Part shown: in pieces, positions 41,675-50,300 of the stretch | Layout: each line of letters starts with the position of its first letter | How positions within the stretch are numbered: the first letter of the stretch is position 1 | NCBI GenBank assembly: GCA_902514645.1 | Contig: CABXRO010000009.1 | Coordinates: 1-51,689, forward strand | Origin: an uncultured SAR86 cluster bacterium | GTDB taxonomy: Bacteria > Pseudomonadota > Gammaproteobacteria > Magnimaribacterales > AG-339-G14 | Direction of reading: 5' to 3' | DNA: 51,689 bases | The notes under the pieces: model-generated | Told to the model about the DNA's origin: nothing | Seen by the model: the letters and a program-made list of their open reading frames with translations, nothing else | The model's database searches: none | Position numbers and translations under genes: made by a program

Positions 41675-42919
41675 CTAATTTAATTTCTTTTTTACTTTTA
41701 TCTTTTTTAGCTCAGCAACATCAGGAAGGCCATTGACATATTTTGTTGGCGCTTCTCCTTCTATAAGAGGTCTTAAATATGTTTTTCCTGCCTGAGTAAT
41801 CTCAAAACCACTTTTAGAAATAAATTTTTTAGGCAAAGTTTTCTCAATATTCGCCACATTTTTGAGAGGTACAGTTTCAATTTTCCACCTATACGGCGAA
41901 TCATTAACTCTTTTGATAATTGGCATTACAGCTGTCTTCCCATCAATAGCAAGTTTAACGGCGTGTTCTCCTACTGCATAAGCCTGATTAAGGTCGGTTT
42001 TTGATGCTATGTGCCTTGCTGATCGTTGTAAATAATCTGCAACTGCCCAATGATTTTTTAATCCAATCTTTGAGACCATATTGGCTAAAATCGGTGCCAC
42101 TCCTCCAAGCTGTTTATGGCCGAAAGCATCCGTTAACCCTGAATCTGCAAGAAACGTTCCTTTTTTTGTTTGTGTTCCTTCTGAAGCAACAACTACACAA
42201 TAGCCATGTTTTTTAATGGTTTTTTTGACCTCAGAAATAAATTTAGCTTTTTCAAAAGGTACTTCAGGAAGCAAAATAATGTGTGGTGGATCGCCAGCTC
42301 TAGTTGCTGCTAAACAGGACGCTGCGGCAATCCATCCTGCATGTCTTCCCATAACTTCCAAAATGAAAACTTTCGTTGATGTTTTAGCCATACTTTTTAC
42401 ATCAAGCCCAGCTTCTAAAGTTGAAGTAGCAATATATTTTGCAACTGAGCCAAAGCCTGGCGAGCAGTCCGTATAAGGCAAATCATTGTCAACTGTTTTC
42501 GGTATCCCAACACATTTCAGTGGAAACTTAATTTTCTTCGCCATTTCAGATACCTTAAAAGTCGTATCTTGACTATCTCCTCCACCGTTATAGAAAAAAT
42601 ATCCAATATCGTGAGCAGCAAAAACTTCAAACAATCTCTCGTATTCTTTCTTTTGATTTATTGGATCCTGTAATTTAAATCTGCAAGAACCAAATGCTCC
42701 GCCAGGAGTTTGTTTCAGTTTTGCAATGTTTTTTTTAGATTCTTTTGAAGTATCTATAAGTTCTTCATTAAGAGCGCCGAGGATTCCGTTCTCACCAGCA
42801 AGTACCTTGTGTATTTTTTTGGATTTATTTACAGTTTCAATGACACCGCATGCAGATGCATTTATTACAGCTGTTACTCCGCCTGATTGAGCATAAAAGG
42901 CGTTTTTAATTTTTGTCAT
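41675..42919 (-). CDS. Pyrophosphate-dependent 6-phosphofructokinase
   Basis: A 414-residue PFK-superfamily enzyme. The residues separating PPi from ATP users are both of the PPi type. G-G-G-D-S at 112-116 places Asp (D115) where ATP-PFKs have Gly, and P-K-T-V-D-N-D at 140-146 has Lys (K141) instead of Gly. M-G-R-H-A-G-W is the conserved substrate block. The reaction is reversible, so it can serve glycolysis and gluconeogenesis without a separate fructose-1,6-bisphosphatase. The gene stands alone, divergent from mpl. Confidence 0.93.
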   Translation of the reverse strand: MTKIKNAFYAQSGGVTAVINASACGVIETVNKSKKIHKVLAGENGILGALNEELIDTSKESKKNIAKLKQTPGGAFGSCRFKLQDPINQKKEYERLFEVFAAHDIGYFFYNGGGDSQDTTFKVSEMAKKIKFPLKCVGIPKTVDNDLPYTDCSPGFGSVAKYIATSTLEAGLDVKSMAKTSTKVFILEVMGRHAGWIAAASCLAATRAGDPPHIILLPEVPFEKAKFISEVKKTIKKHGYCVVVASEGTQTKKGTFLADSGLTDAFGHKQLGGVAPILANMVSKIGLKNHWAVADYLQRSARHIASKTDLNQAYAVGEHAVKLAIDGKTAVMPIIKRVNDSPYRWKIETVPLKNVANIEKTLPKKFISKSGFEITQAGKTYLRPLIEGEAPTKYVNGLPDVAELKKIKVKKKLN

Positions 42920-42925
42920 TGAGGC

Positions 42926-42931
42926 AATATA
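42926..42931 (-). promoter_or_regulatory. -10-like element (TATATT) of the phosphofructokinase gene
   Basis: TATATT on the minus strand lies 6 bases before ATG 42919 with no Shine-Dalgarno between, in the 52-base divergent gap with mpl. Confidence 0.4.
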
Positions 42932-42959
42932 ACTGAAAAAAGGTTTTGTGGGAAAAGGA

Positions 42960-42965
42960 TATAAT
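42960..42965 (+). promoter_or_regulatory. -10 element (TATAAT) of mpl
   Basis: A perfect TATAAT lies 6 bases before ATG 42972. It supports that start over the in-frame GTG upstream at 42948, and predicts a leaderless mRNA. Confidence 0.5.
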
Positions 42966-42971
42966 CATCAA

Positions 42972-44315
42972 ATGAAAATATATGTCTTAGGTATTTGCGG
43001 AACTTTTATGGGTGGACTTGCACAGTTGGCTGCTGAAAAAGGCATTAAAGTTTCAGGCTGTGATGAGAATGTATACCCTCCCATGGACCAAGTTCTAATT
43101 TCTAATGGCATCAACATTGATGAAGGATACAACCCAAAAAATTTACCTAAAGATATTGATTTGGTTGTTGTAGGGAATGTTATTGCTCGCGGTAATCCCA
43201 TGATAGAAGAAATACTCAATAAAGGTATAGACTTTATTTCTGGCCCAGAGTTTTTATCAAAGTACTTACTAGCCAAAAGACATGTGGTAGCAATTAGCGG
43301 AACTCATGGCAAAACTTCAGTATCTTCTATGGTCACAAAAGTGTTTCTTGATAATGGGGTAGATTGTGGTTACTTAATTGCAGGAAGAGCAAAAGACTTA
43401 AATGCAACTGCGTCCTTAGGAACTCATGAATTTTTTATCATAGAAGCTGATGAATATGACACTGCTTTTTTTGATAAAAGATCGAAATTTATCCACTATC
43501 ACCCCAAAACTCTCTTAATAAATAATCTTGAATTTGATCATGCTGATATTTTCAGTAGCCTTAGTGATATTAAAAAACAATTTCATCATTTATTAAGATT
43601 AATGTCTTCCAAATCGACTTTAATTTTTCCGGAGCATAATATCAATATTAAAAATGTTATGAAAATGGGTTTTTATAGTGAAAGCCTTCCTTTCAATACC
43701 AAATTTGCTAGAGGTTGGCATGCCAAGAAGGTAACAGCAGATTCATCTAAATTTAATATTTATAAAGACAAAAAGAAAAAAGCATCAATAAGTTGGTCGT
43801 CTATTGGCGAACATAGTCTTCAAAATGGATTAGCTAGTTATTTAGTATGTAAGTCGTTAGGTTTGAAATCAAAAGATATTGCAGAATCACTCTCGAAGTT
43901 TAGAGGAGTAACGAGAAGAATGGATTTGGTTGGAGACAAAAGCAGCGTAAAAGTCTATGACGACTTTGCACACCATCCCACTGCTATAAAATATACTTTG
44001 GAAGGCTTAAGAAAAAAAGTTGGAAACGAGAAGATAATTTGTCTTTTGGAAATGCGGTCCAATACAATGCTTTCAGGATATCATGATAAAAAAATCCCGA
44101 AGGCTGTTGCTTCCGCAGATCAAGTCTTTATTTTTTCAAAAGATAAGAAACAAATTTCAGCTTTAGAGAATGGAAGTAAAAATATCGAAGCATGTTCCAC
44201 TACGCAAGAATTTTTAAGAAAGCTTTCAAGTTTAGACTTAAATAATTCTCACCTGATTTGTCTTTCCAATGGATCTTTCGATGGTATTCACCAAGCCATT
44301 TTAGAAAGAATTTAA
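42972..44315 (+). CDS. mpl: UDP-N-acetylmuramate:L-Ala-gamma-D-Glu-meso-DAP ligase
   Basis: A 447-residue Mur ligase starting at ATG 42972 (M-K-I-Y-V-L-G-I-C-G-T-F-M-G-G). The N-terminal Rossmann G-I-C-G-T, the ATP P-loop G-T-H-G-K-T-S, the E-A-D-E-Y-D Mg motif and D-D-F-A-H-H-P in the third domain mark it as Mpl (G-I-C-G-T-F-M in place of the MurC version). It reattaches recycled murein tripeptide to UDP-MurNAc. The stop overlaps the convergent oxygenase gene by 4 bases. Confidence 0.94.
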   Translation: MKIYVLGICGTFMGGLAQLAAEKGIKVSGCDENVYPPMDQVLISNGINIDEGYNPKNLPKDIDLVVVGNVIARGNPMIEEILNKGIDFISGPEFLSKYLLAKRHVVAISGTHGKTSVSSMVTKVFLDNGVDCGYLIAGRAKDLNATASLGTHEFFIIEADEYDTAFFDKRSKFIHYHPKTLLINNLEFDHADIFSSLSDIKKQFHHLLRLMSSKSTLIFPEHNINIKNVMKMGFYSESLPFNTKFARGWHAKKVTADSSKFNIYKDKKKKASISWSSIGEHSLQNGLASYLVCKSLGLKSKDIAESLSKFRGVTRRMDLVGDKSSVKVYDDFAHHPTAIKYTLEGLRKKVGNEKIICLLEMRSNTMLSGYHDKKIPKAVASADQVFIFSKDKKQISALENGSKNIEACSTTQEFLRKLSSLDLNNSHLICLSNGSFDGIHQAILERI

Positions 44316-45616
44316 TCTAAATTAATCCAGCTTCCGTGAAATCCAAAAGGCACTCTTTGAGGCAAGGTTACTCTAGCTAGCGGTGCATCTGAGAAGTTCT
44401 GGGCATCCAAAACTACAAAATCACTTAAATCGTTTGTTTTGTCATAAACAAAACCAACTACATAGCCATCATCTTCTGATTTACCATTTTTCTTAGGTAT
44501 AAAAACTGGTTCAGCAGCCTGACAAGTTTCACCAAAATCATGAACGATGGTTTCACTTTTTGCGAAATCATGTTTGAAATAATTGTTAAGTCTGCCATCA
44601 TTAAGTAAATATCCAAAACGGTGTTGTTTTCCATCGAAATCTGGATGAATCCTGGAAAATTCCATAGGCCTGTCATCTAACATTTCTTCGACGCATGTTT
44701 TAGTCTCTGGATCTAGAATCCACCTTGTAAGAAAAGGTTTTTGTCCCATTGGAAGAGGATTGTTAAAATCAAAAAGCCTGTCGTATCGACAAAAATCTAG
44801 GACAACTTGGCCATTTTCATTTTCGTACGAATTAACTATATGAAATAAAAACCCTGGATTTACCTCTATCCAGATAATTTCATCAGTTTTTTTGCTTTGC
44901 AATCCTACTCTGGAAGTGTGTTTATCATTCCACACTACTGGGTAATCTCCACCTACGGGATTATTGTCATCGTCTCTTCTACCAAGATTAAAAGTTACGG
45001 GCAGATCAAAAATGAGAACATAATTTTTGGTAATAGCACAATCATGAACCATTGGTCTACTTGGAGTTTCAATAACTTTATCTTTGACGAGTTTTCCGTA
45101 TCTATCAATAGTTACATAATGAACTTGACCTAATCCATTTACATATTCCCCAAAATCATAACTTACGGCATGCATTTCACCAGTATCTGAATCAATTTTT
45201 GGGTGAGCAGTGAATCTTTTATTATCTGCTTTTGGAAAAGGTTCTTCTTCAAGAAAATTCATCTCAGAGTCCATAATTACTGGAGATACACCCCCCTCAA
45301 CTAGGGCATAAATCTTTTCACCGTGTTTGAGCACGTGAGTATTGGGGCCAAATCCAAAAGGTGAGGTTACGAATTTGTTTTTGTACCAAAGAGCTTTTCC
45401 ATTTTCTACTCTAATGCCATGAATCATGCCATCCCCAAAAAAAGGATGATAATTTTCATGATTGATTGGTTCTTTGGGATTAGGTCCGTTTCTTAGAAAT
45501 AAACCAGATAATTCTTTAGGTAATTCGCCTGTGATTTTTAATTCACTTGTAGAAGTTTCTTCTACTGGATACCAGTTTCCAGATAAAAATTTATTTTTAC
45601 TTTCTCTATTAGTCAT
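44312..45616 (-). CDS. Carotenoid cleavage oxygenase (RPE65 family)
   Basis: A 434-residue non-haem iron oxygenase of the seven-bladed propeller fold. The four iron-binding histidines are H138 (T-A-H-P), H191 (M-V-H-D), H259 (F-L-F-H) and H427 (G-F-H-G-S-W). F-L-R-N-G-P-N-P near the N-terminus and F-F-G-D-G-M-I-H are family blocks. It cleaves a C=C bond in carotenoids, apocarotenoids or stilbene-like phenolics; the substrate cannot be told. It overlaps dedA by 8 bases. No carotenoid or rhodopsin gene is in the window. It is not related to Blh. Confidence 0.92.
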   Translation of the reverse strand: MTNRESKNKFLSGNWYPVEETSTSELKITGELPKELSGLFLRNGPNPKEPINHENYHPFFGDGMIHGIRVENGKALWYKNKFVTSPFGFGPNTHVLKHGEKIYALVEGGVSPVIMDSEMNFLEEEPFPKADNKRFTAHPKIDSDTGEMHAVSYDFGEYVNGLGQVHYVTIDRYGKLVKDKVIETPSRPMVHDCAITKNYVLIFDLPVTFNLGRRDDDNNPVGGDYPVVWNDKHTSRVGLQSKKTDEIIWIEVNPGFLFHIVNSYENENGQVVLDFCRYDRLFDFNNPLPMGQKPFLTRWILDPETKTCVEEMLDDRPMEFSRIHPDFDGKQHRFGYLLNDGRLNNYFKHDFAKSETIVHDFGETCQAAEPVFIPKKNGKSEDDGYVVGFVYDKTNDLSDFVVLDAQNFSDAPLARVTLPQRVPFGFHGSWINLD

Positions 45617-46217
45617 TTTTTTTATCCTCTCTTAAATTCATTGGATCTTTATATACAGTATAAATAGTTATGACAAGAATGAATCCAATTAAGACATAAT
45701 TAAAATATTCTATAAACGCAACTCCTAAGAAGTAGCCACTTAAGACATACAAAGAGGTCCAAATCGGAGCAGACAATATAGTTACTGGAAAAAAAATTCT
45801 TTTATGCATTCCCAAGAAACCTGCGGTAAATGGAACGACACATCTCAAAGGACCAAAAAATCTTCCCAATGCGACACTTAAAATTCCGTATTTTTCCATA
45901 AATTTTTGAGCCTGTTTTATATAGCCGTGATAATTATTAGGCACCCAATTAAATAGTTTTGAGGAATCTTTTCCAATCAGTCTTCCCAATCCATAGCTTA
46001 CTGAATCCCCAGTAACCATTCCCATGGTTGCATAAAAAGTTATCTCAAAAGGGCTTATTCCAATTGTTGCAGCTAGCGCTCCAATACCAGGAACGATTAA
46101 CGTAGCAGGCGTGAACAACCCTGCAATGAATAAGGATTCAATAAAAATCAGTGCAAAAATAGTCCAATTTACCCAATCGGGATTGGTTTCCAAAAAAGAA
46201 AGGATAGAATCGAACAT
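45609..46217 (-). CDS. DedA-family inner-membrane protein
   Basis: A 202-residue polytopic protein of the DedA/VTT family. It shows the E-S-L-F-I-A-G-L-F-T-P segment, the re-entrant P-G-I-G-A-L-A block, G-D-S-V-S-Y-G-L-G-R and the conserved G-R-F-F-G-P-L-R. DedA proteins move or flip lipid carriers such as undecaprenyl phosphate or phosphatidylethanolamine and affect envelope homeostasis. It is the first gene of a two-gene unit with the carotenoid oxygenase and diverges from proA over 35 bases. Confidence 0.9.
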   Translation of the reverse strand: MFDSILSFLETNPDWVNWTIFALIFIESLFIAGLFTPATLIVPGIGALAATIGISPFEITFYATMGMVTGDSVSYGLGRLIGKDSSKLFNWVPNNYHGYIKQAQKFMEKYGILSVALGRFFGPLRCVVPFTAGFLGMHKRIFFPVTILSAPIWTSLYVLSGYFLGVAFIEYFNYVLIGFILVITIYTVYKDPMNLREDKKND

Positions 46218-46239
46218 AGGCAGATAATTAAATTATTGC

Positions 46240-46245
46240 AATAAT
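46240..46245 (+). promoter_or_regulatory. Extended -10 element of proA
   Basis: AATAAT preceded by TGC (an extended -10 pattern) lies 7 bases before ATG 46253 with no Shine-Dalgarno, again predicting a leaderless start. Confidence 0.4.
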
Positions 46246-46252
46246 ACAGTAC

Positions 46253-47515
46253 ATGAGTGCAAAAACATCCCTTTCAGACTTAGATTTAATCTGCAAACAA
46301 GCTCAAGAAGCGAAGATTGAATTAAGAAGATCAACGAAAGCAAAAAAAAATGACGCGCTAAAGTATGCTGCTGAGTTTTTGTTAAAAAATAAAGCAAAGC
46401 TTATAGACGCGAACACAATTGATATGGAATTAGCCAGTCAAAAAGACTTGCAAGATTCATTTGTTGATCGACTTCAGTTGAATGAAAAAAGAATTGATTC
46501 AATAATTTCTGGATTAGATAAAGTCATAAATTTAGATGATCCGGTGGGTCAAACTGATAAATCGCATACTTCGCCATCTGGTTTTGAAGTATCAAAAATG
46601 AGAGTTCCTCTTGGCGTGATAGGGATTATTTATGAATCTCGGCCAAATGTTACAGCGGATGCCTCTGCATTATGTTTGAAATCTGGAAATGCATGCATCT
46701 TAAGAGGAGGATCTGAAGCAGCAAATTCCAATGCTGTAATCGAGGAGTGCATGCAAGATGGCTTGGATAAAGCTTCTTTGCCAAAATACTCTATACAGCT
46801 TATAAAAAACCAAGATAGGAAGATTGTTGGAGAAATGATTAAGCGGGAGAAAGATATTGATTTGTTAATTCCTAGGGGTGGAAAAAGTTTAATAAAAGTT
46901 GTTTCTGATGAAGCTAAAATTCCAGTTCTTAAACACTATGAGGGCTTGTGCCATGTCTTCATCGATAAAGATGCTGATTTAAAAAAAGCTATAGAAATAT
47001 CCGTAAATGCGAAAACATATCGCTACGGAATATGCGGAACAATGGAGACTTTGTTAACTTCAGAGGAGGTAGCAGCGAAAGTTTTGCCTGACATTAAATC
47101 CGAGTTAGATAAGTTGGGTGTAGAAATAAGAGGTTGTGAAAAAACAAAAAAAGTTATCGATGTTAAATCTGCTTCAGATGAAGATTGGACTACGGAGTAT
47201 CTTGCCCCGATTCTTTCTGTGAAAGTAGTTACAGATCTTCAATCAGCAATCTCTCACATAAACACTTATGGCTCTGGTCATACCGACTCTATTGTTTCTG
47301 AGAATTCGTCGGCGGTAGAAACTTTTTTCAGTGAAGTAGATTCTTCATCTGTTATGCATAATTTACCAACTTGTTACGCAGACGGATTTGAGTATGGACT
47401 TGGAGCTGAAGTGGGTATATCCACAGATAAGTTGCATGCTAGAGGACCTGTTGGATTGGAAGGCTTAACAAGTCAAAAATTTGTAATCAAAGGCCAGGGA
47501 CAACTTAGATCATAA
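46253..47515 (+). CDS. proA: Glutamate-5-semialdehyde dehydrogenase
   Basis: A 420-residue aldehyde dehydrogenase-fold enzyme of proline synthesis, reducing gamma-glutamyl phosphate. Y-E-S-R-P-N-V-T, the L-I-P-R-G-G block, the catalytic Cys in Y-G-I-C-G-T and the C-terminal H-A-R-G-P-V-G-L motif are clear. It leads proA-nadD-rsfS-mrdA-mrdB-mltB, an order familiar from Pseudomonas and relatives. proB is not in the window. Confidence 0.96.
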   Translation: MSAKTSLSDLDLICKQAQEAKIELRRSTKAKKNDALKYAAEFLLKNKAKLIDANTIDMELASQKDLQDSFVDRLQLNEKRIDSIISGLDKVINLDDPVGQTDKSHTSPSGFEVSKMRVPLGVIGIIYESRPNVTADASALCLKSGNACILRGGSEAANSNAVIEECMQDGLDKASLPKYSIQLIKNQDRKIVGEMIKREKDIDLLIPRGGKSLIKVVSDEAKIPVLKHYEGLCHVFIDKDADLKKAIEISVNAKTYRYGICGTMETLLTSEEVAAKVLPDIKSELDKLGVEIRGCEKTKKVIDVKSASDEDWTTEYLAPILSVKVVTDLQSAISHINTYGSGHTDSIVSENSSAVETFFSEVDSSSVMHNLPTCYADGFEYGLGAEVGISTDKLHARGPVGLEGLTSQKFVIKGQGQLRS

Positions 47516-47518
47516 TTG

Positions 47519-48145
47519 ATGATAAAAAGACTGGGTATCTTTGGAGGAGCGTTTGATCCGATTCATAAAGGTCACACTCAATCTTTAAAATTTATCAGAA
47601 ATCTGAAAATTTTTGATGAAATTCAAGTCATCCCAAACTTTGTATCTCCGCACAACAAAAACATTCAAGCTAATGATAAGCATCGTCTAAAAATGTTGGA
47701 AATAGTTTTGAAAGAATTTGAAAATATTAAGCTAAATGATATTGAATTAAAAAATAAAACCAAATCATATACTTACGATACACTCAAATGCCTAAAAGAA
47801 CTTTATCCTAAAAAACATCTTTCCTTGATCATAGGTTTGGATTCTTTATATAGTTTTACTAATTGGAGAAATTGGCAAAATATTTTGTCTTTGTGTTCTC
47901 TTTTGGTTTTGGAAAGAAAACTAAATAACAAACTCAGACTTAACAAAAAGTTAGAAAATAAAATAGTATCCAACTATAAAGATTTCTTTTCAGGGCATGG
48001 AAAAATTCTTTTTTTAAAAAACGACTTAGTAAACATATCTTCTACTGATGTAAGACTTAAAATAAAAAATAACGAAAACCTATCACATTTGGTCGATGAT
48101 CAAATATTAGAATATATTATAAAAAAATCTCTTTATAAGACTTAA
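47519..48145 (+). CDS. nadD: Nicotinate-nucleotide adenylyltransferase
   Basis: A 208-residue nucleotidyltransferase of NAD synthesis, making deamido-NAD from nicotinate mononucleotide. G-I-F-G-G-A-F-D-P-I-H-K-G-H holds the (H/T)xGH motif, and I-S-S-T-D-V-R is the second signature. ATG 47519 is preferred over the TTG directly before it, three bases after the proA stop. rsfS follows its stop with no gap. Confidence 0.94.
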   Translation: MIKRLGIFGGAFDPIHKGHTQSLKFIRNLKIFDEIQVIPNFVSPHNKNIQANDKHRLKMLEIVLKEFENIKLNDIELKNKTKSYTYDTLKCLKELYPKKHLSLIIGLDSLYSFTNWRNWQNILSLCSLLVLERKLNNKLRLNKKLENKIVSNYKDFFSGHGKILFLKNDLVNISSTDVRLKIKNNENLSHLVDDQILEYIIKKSLYKT

Positions 48146-48472
48146 ATGCCTAAAAAATCAAAAAAAGTTATTGAAAGTTGTTTAGAAGAAATTAAGGCAC
48201 AAAACACAATATTTTTAGATCTATCAAAATTAAATAGTTTTACAGATTTTCTGGTCATAACTTCAGGTACTTCTTCTCGTCACATGTCGGCTATAAAAGA
48301 TAAATTATTAGAAGATTTAAAAAGTAATAAAATATCAATCAGCGGCGTTGAGGGACAGGACTCAAGTGAATGGATCCTATTAGATTTAGGAGACTTTGTA
48401 ATAAACATTATGTCCAAAGACTCAAGAGCTTTATACGACTTGGAAAGTCTTTGGGACCCAGCCTTGAATTAA
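48146..48472 (+). CDS. rsfS: Ribosomal silencing factor RsfS
   Basis: A 108-residue Iojap/RsfS protein with the conserved F-T-D-F-L-V-I-T-S-G-T-S-S-R-H, G-x-E-G (V-E-G) and S-E-W-I-L-L-D-L-G-D-F-V blocks. It binds uL14 and keeps subunits apart when nutrients are scarce. In most gammaproteobacteria rlmH follows; here mrdA starts one base after the stop, so rlmH is missing from its usual place. Confidence 0.94.
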   Translation: MPKKSKKVIESCLEEIKAQNTIFLDLSKLNSFTDFLVITSGTSSRHMSAIKDKLLEDLKSNKISISGVEGQDSSEWILLDLGDFVINIMSKDSRALYDLESLWDPALN

Positions 48473-48473
48473 A

Positions 48474-50300
48474 ATGAATAAATTTACAAGAGAAAGATTC
48501 AAAACTGGAGAAGAATACTCAAGGGCGTTATTTTTTTTATCACCCTTTATTTTTCTTTTTTCTGTTTCACTTTTTCAAGTTTTGAATTTAACTCTATTTC
48601 AAGGAAATAAGTATCAAACAATAGCAGAATCAAACAGGATTTATCAAAAACCAATTAACCCAGTGAGAGGTTTCATTTATGATAGAAAAGGTACTCTTTT
48701 AGTTGAAAATATTGTCCAAAGAGATCTTTATGTCACTCCTGCCTATATTGAAGATTATCCAACAACACTTCTTCAATTATCTAATTTGTTAAATGTACCT
48801 TATGAATTACTTGAAGAAAATTTCGCAAGGAGCAAAAAAAAAATAAATAAGTTTGACTCCTTTCCTTTAGTAAAAGCTCTTAACGAAGAACAGATTGCAA
48901 AGGCTAAAGTTAATTTAGATTTAATTCCTGGTATTGAAGTCAAAGCCACTCTCAAAAGATATGCCCTCCATAAGGAAACTTTGGCTCATATATTAGGCTA
49001 TGTTGGAGACATTTCTTCTGATGAAATAAAAAGAGATAAGCTCTTAGTAGAATTGCAAAACACTCAAATAGGTAAAACAGGAATTGAAAAAGAGTACGAT
49101 TTAATTTTAAGAGGTAAACCTGGTATTCAAACTCAAGAAAGGGATGTTAAAGGAAAATTAGTAAGAGTTTTAGACACACAAGGTGCAGAAGATGGACAGG
49201 ATATTTTCCTAACAATTGATCAGAAATTGCAAGATCATCTTTTTAAGCTTTTTGAAAATAGAAGAGGAGCATTGGTAGCCTTAGAGCCAAAAACTGGCTT
49301 AGTCAGGGCTTTGATCAGTTCTCCTTCATTTAATCCAAATATATTAAATTCAATTGTGGATGTTGATGAGGTAGAAAGTTTATTTTCAAATAAAGAAAGT
49401 CCAATTTTTAACAGAGCTATTTCTGGTCAATATCCCCCTGCATCAACTTTGAAGCCTTTTGTAGGTCTTGCCGCAATTGAAAATAAAGTAATCAGCTGGG
49501 ATAAAAAAATTAAAGATGATGGAAAATTTTATGTTGAGGGAGATCCAAGACCTTATCGAGGTTGGAAAGAAAATGGACATGGCAGAGTAGATATGAGGAA
49601 AGCTATTGCAGAATCCTCAGATGTATATTTTTATACCATTGCCTTTGACTTAACTTTATCAGGGATAAGGCCAATGCTTGACAGTTTTGGTTTTGGCAGA
49701 AAAACCGGATTAACTGACTTTGAAGCCAATGGTCTCCTTCCAGATAAAAAATGGAAATTAGGTTACAAAGGAGATTTCTGGTTCAAAGGTGACACTATCA
49801 ATTTAGGAATAGGGCAAGGATATATTTTGGCTACGCCTATTCAATTAGCTATGGCTTACTCTGGCCTTGCTAACAGAGGAGTAATTTATCAGCCTCAATT
49901 AATTCAACCGGAAGACGAAGCATCTTATAAGCCAAAAAAGTTAGCTGAAATTAAACTTTCTGATACGAATTCTTGGGAAAAAATGGAACGAGCGCTAATA
50001 GATGTGATTTCAGCAAGAAATGGAACAGCTCATAAGGTTTTTGATACCAATTCAGCTGTGATTGCAGGAAAAACAGGCACTGCACAAATTAAAAGTATAC
50101 TTCCGGGTAAAGAATACGACGCAATTCGTGAAAATCCTGCGTTACGAGATCATGCTCTTTTCGTGGGCTACGGGCCTGTTAAAGACCCAAAATTAGTCGT
50201 AGCAGTTATTATAGAAAATGGTGAGTCAGGAAGTGAGGTTGCTGCTCCAATAGTTAAATCTGCTATAAATTTTTACACAAGAGTATCTAATGCGGAATAA
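48474..50300 (+). CDS. mrdA: Penicillin-binding protein 2
   Basis: A 608-residue class B PBP: short cytoplasmic tail, one membrane helix (about 19-42), dimerization domain with P-V-R-G-F-I-Y-D-R, and the transpeptidase. Active-site motifs are S324 in P-A-S-T-L-K, S381-S-D, and K533-T-G. It cross-links peptidoglycan in the elongasome with RodA, encoded next with an 11-base overlap. Confidence 0.96.
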   Translation: MNKFTRERFKTGEEYSRALFFLSPFIFLFSVSLFQVLNLTLFQGNKYQTIAESNRIYQKPINPVRGFIYDRKGTLLVENIVQRDLYVTPAYIEDYPTTLLQLSNLLNVPYELLEENFARSKKKINKFDSFPLVKALNEEQIAKAKVNLDLIPGIEVKATLKRYALHKETLAHILGYVGDISSDEIKRDKLLVELQNTQIGKTGIEKEYDLILRGKPGIQTQERDVKGKLVRVLDTQGAEDGQDIFLTIDQKLQDHLFKLFENRRGALVALEPKTGLVRALISSPSFNPNILNSIVDVDEVESLFSNKESPIFNRAISGQYPPASTLKPFVGLAAIENKVISWDKKIKDDGKFYVEGDPRPYRGWKENGHGRVDMRKAIAESSDVYFYTIAFDLTLSGIRPMLDSFGFGRKTGLTDFEANGLLPDKKWKLGYKGDFWFKGDTINLGIGQGYILATPIQLAMAYSGLANRGVIYQPQLIQPEDEASYKPKKLAEIKLSDTNSWEKMERALIDVISARNGTAHKVFDTNSAVIAGKTGTAQIKSILPGKEYDAIRENPALRDHALFVGYGPVKDPKLVVAVIIENGESGSEVAAPIVKSAINFYTRVSNAE

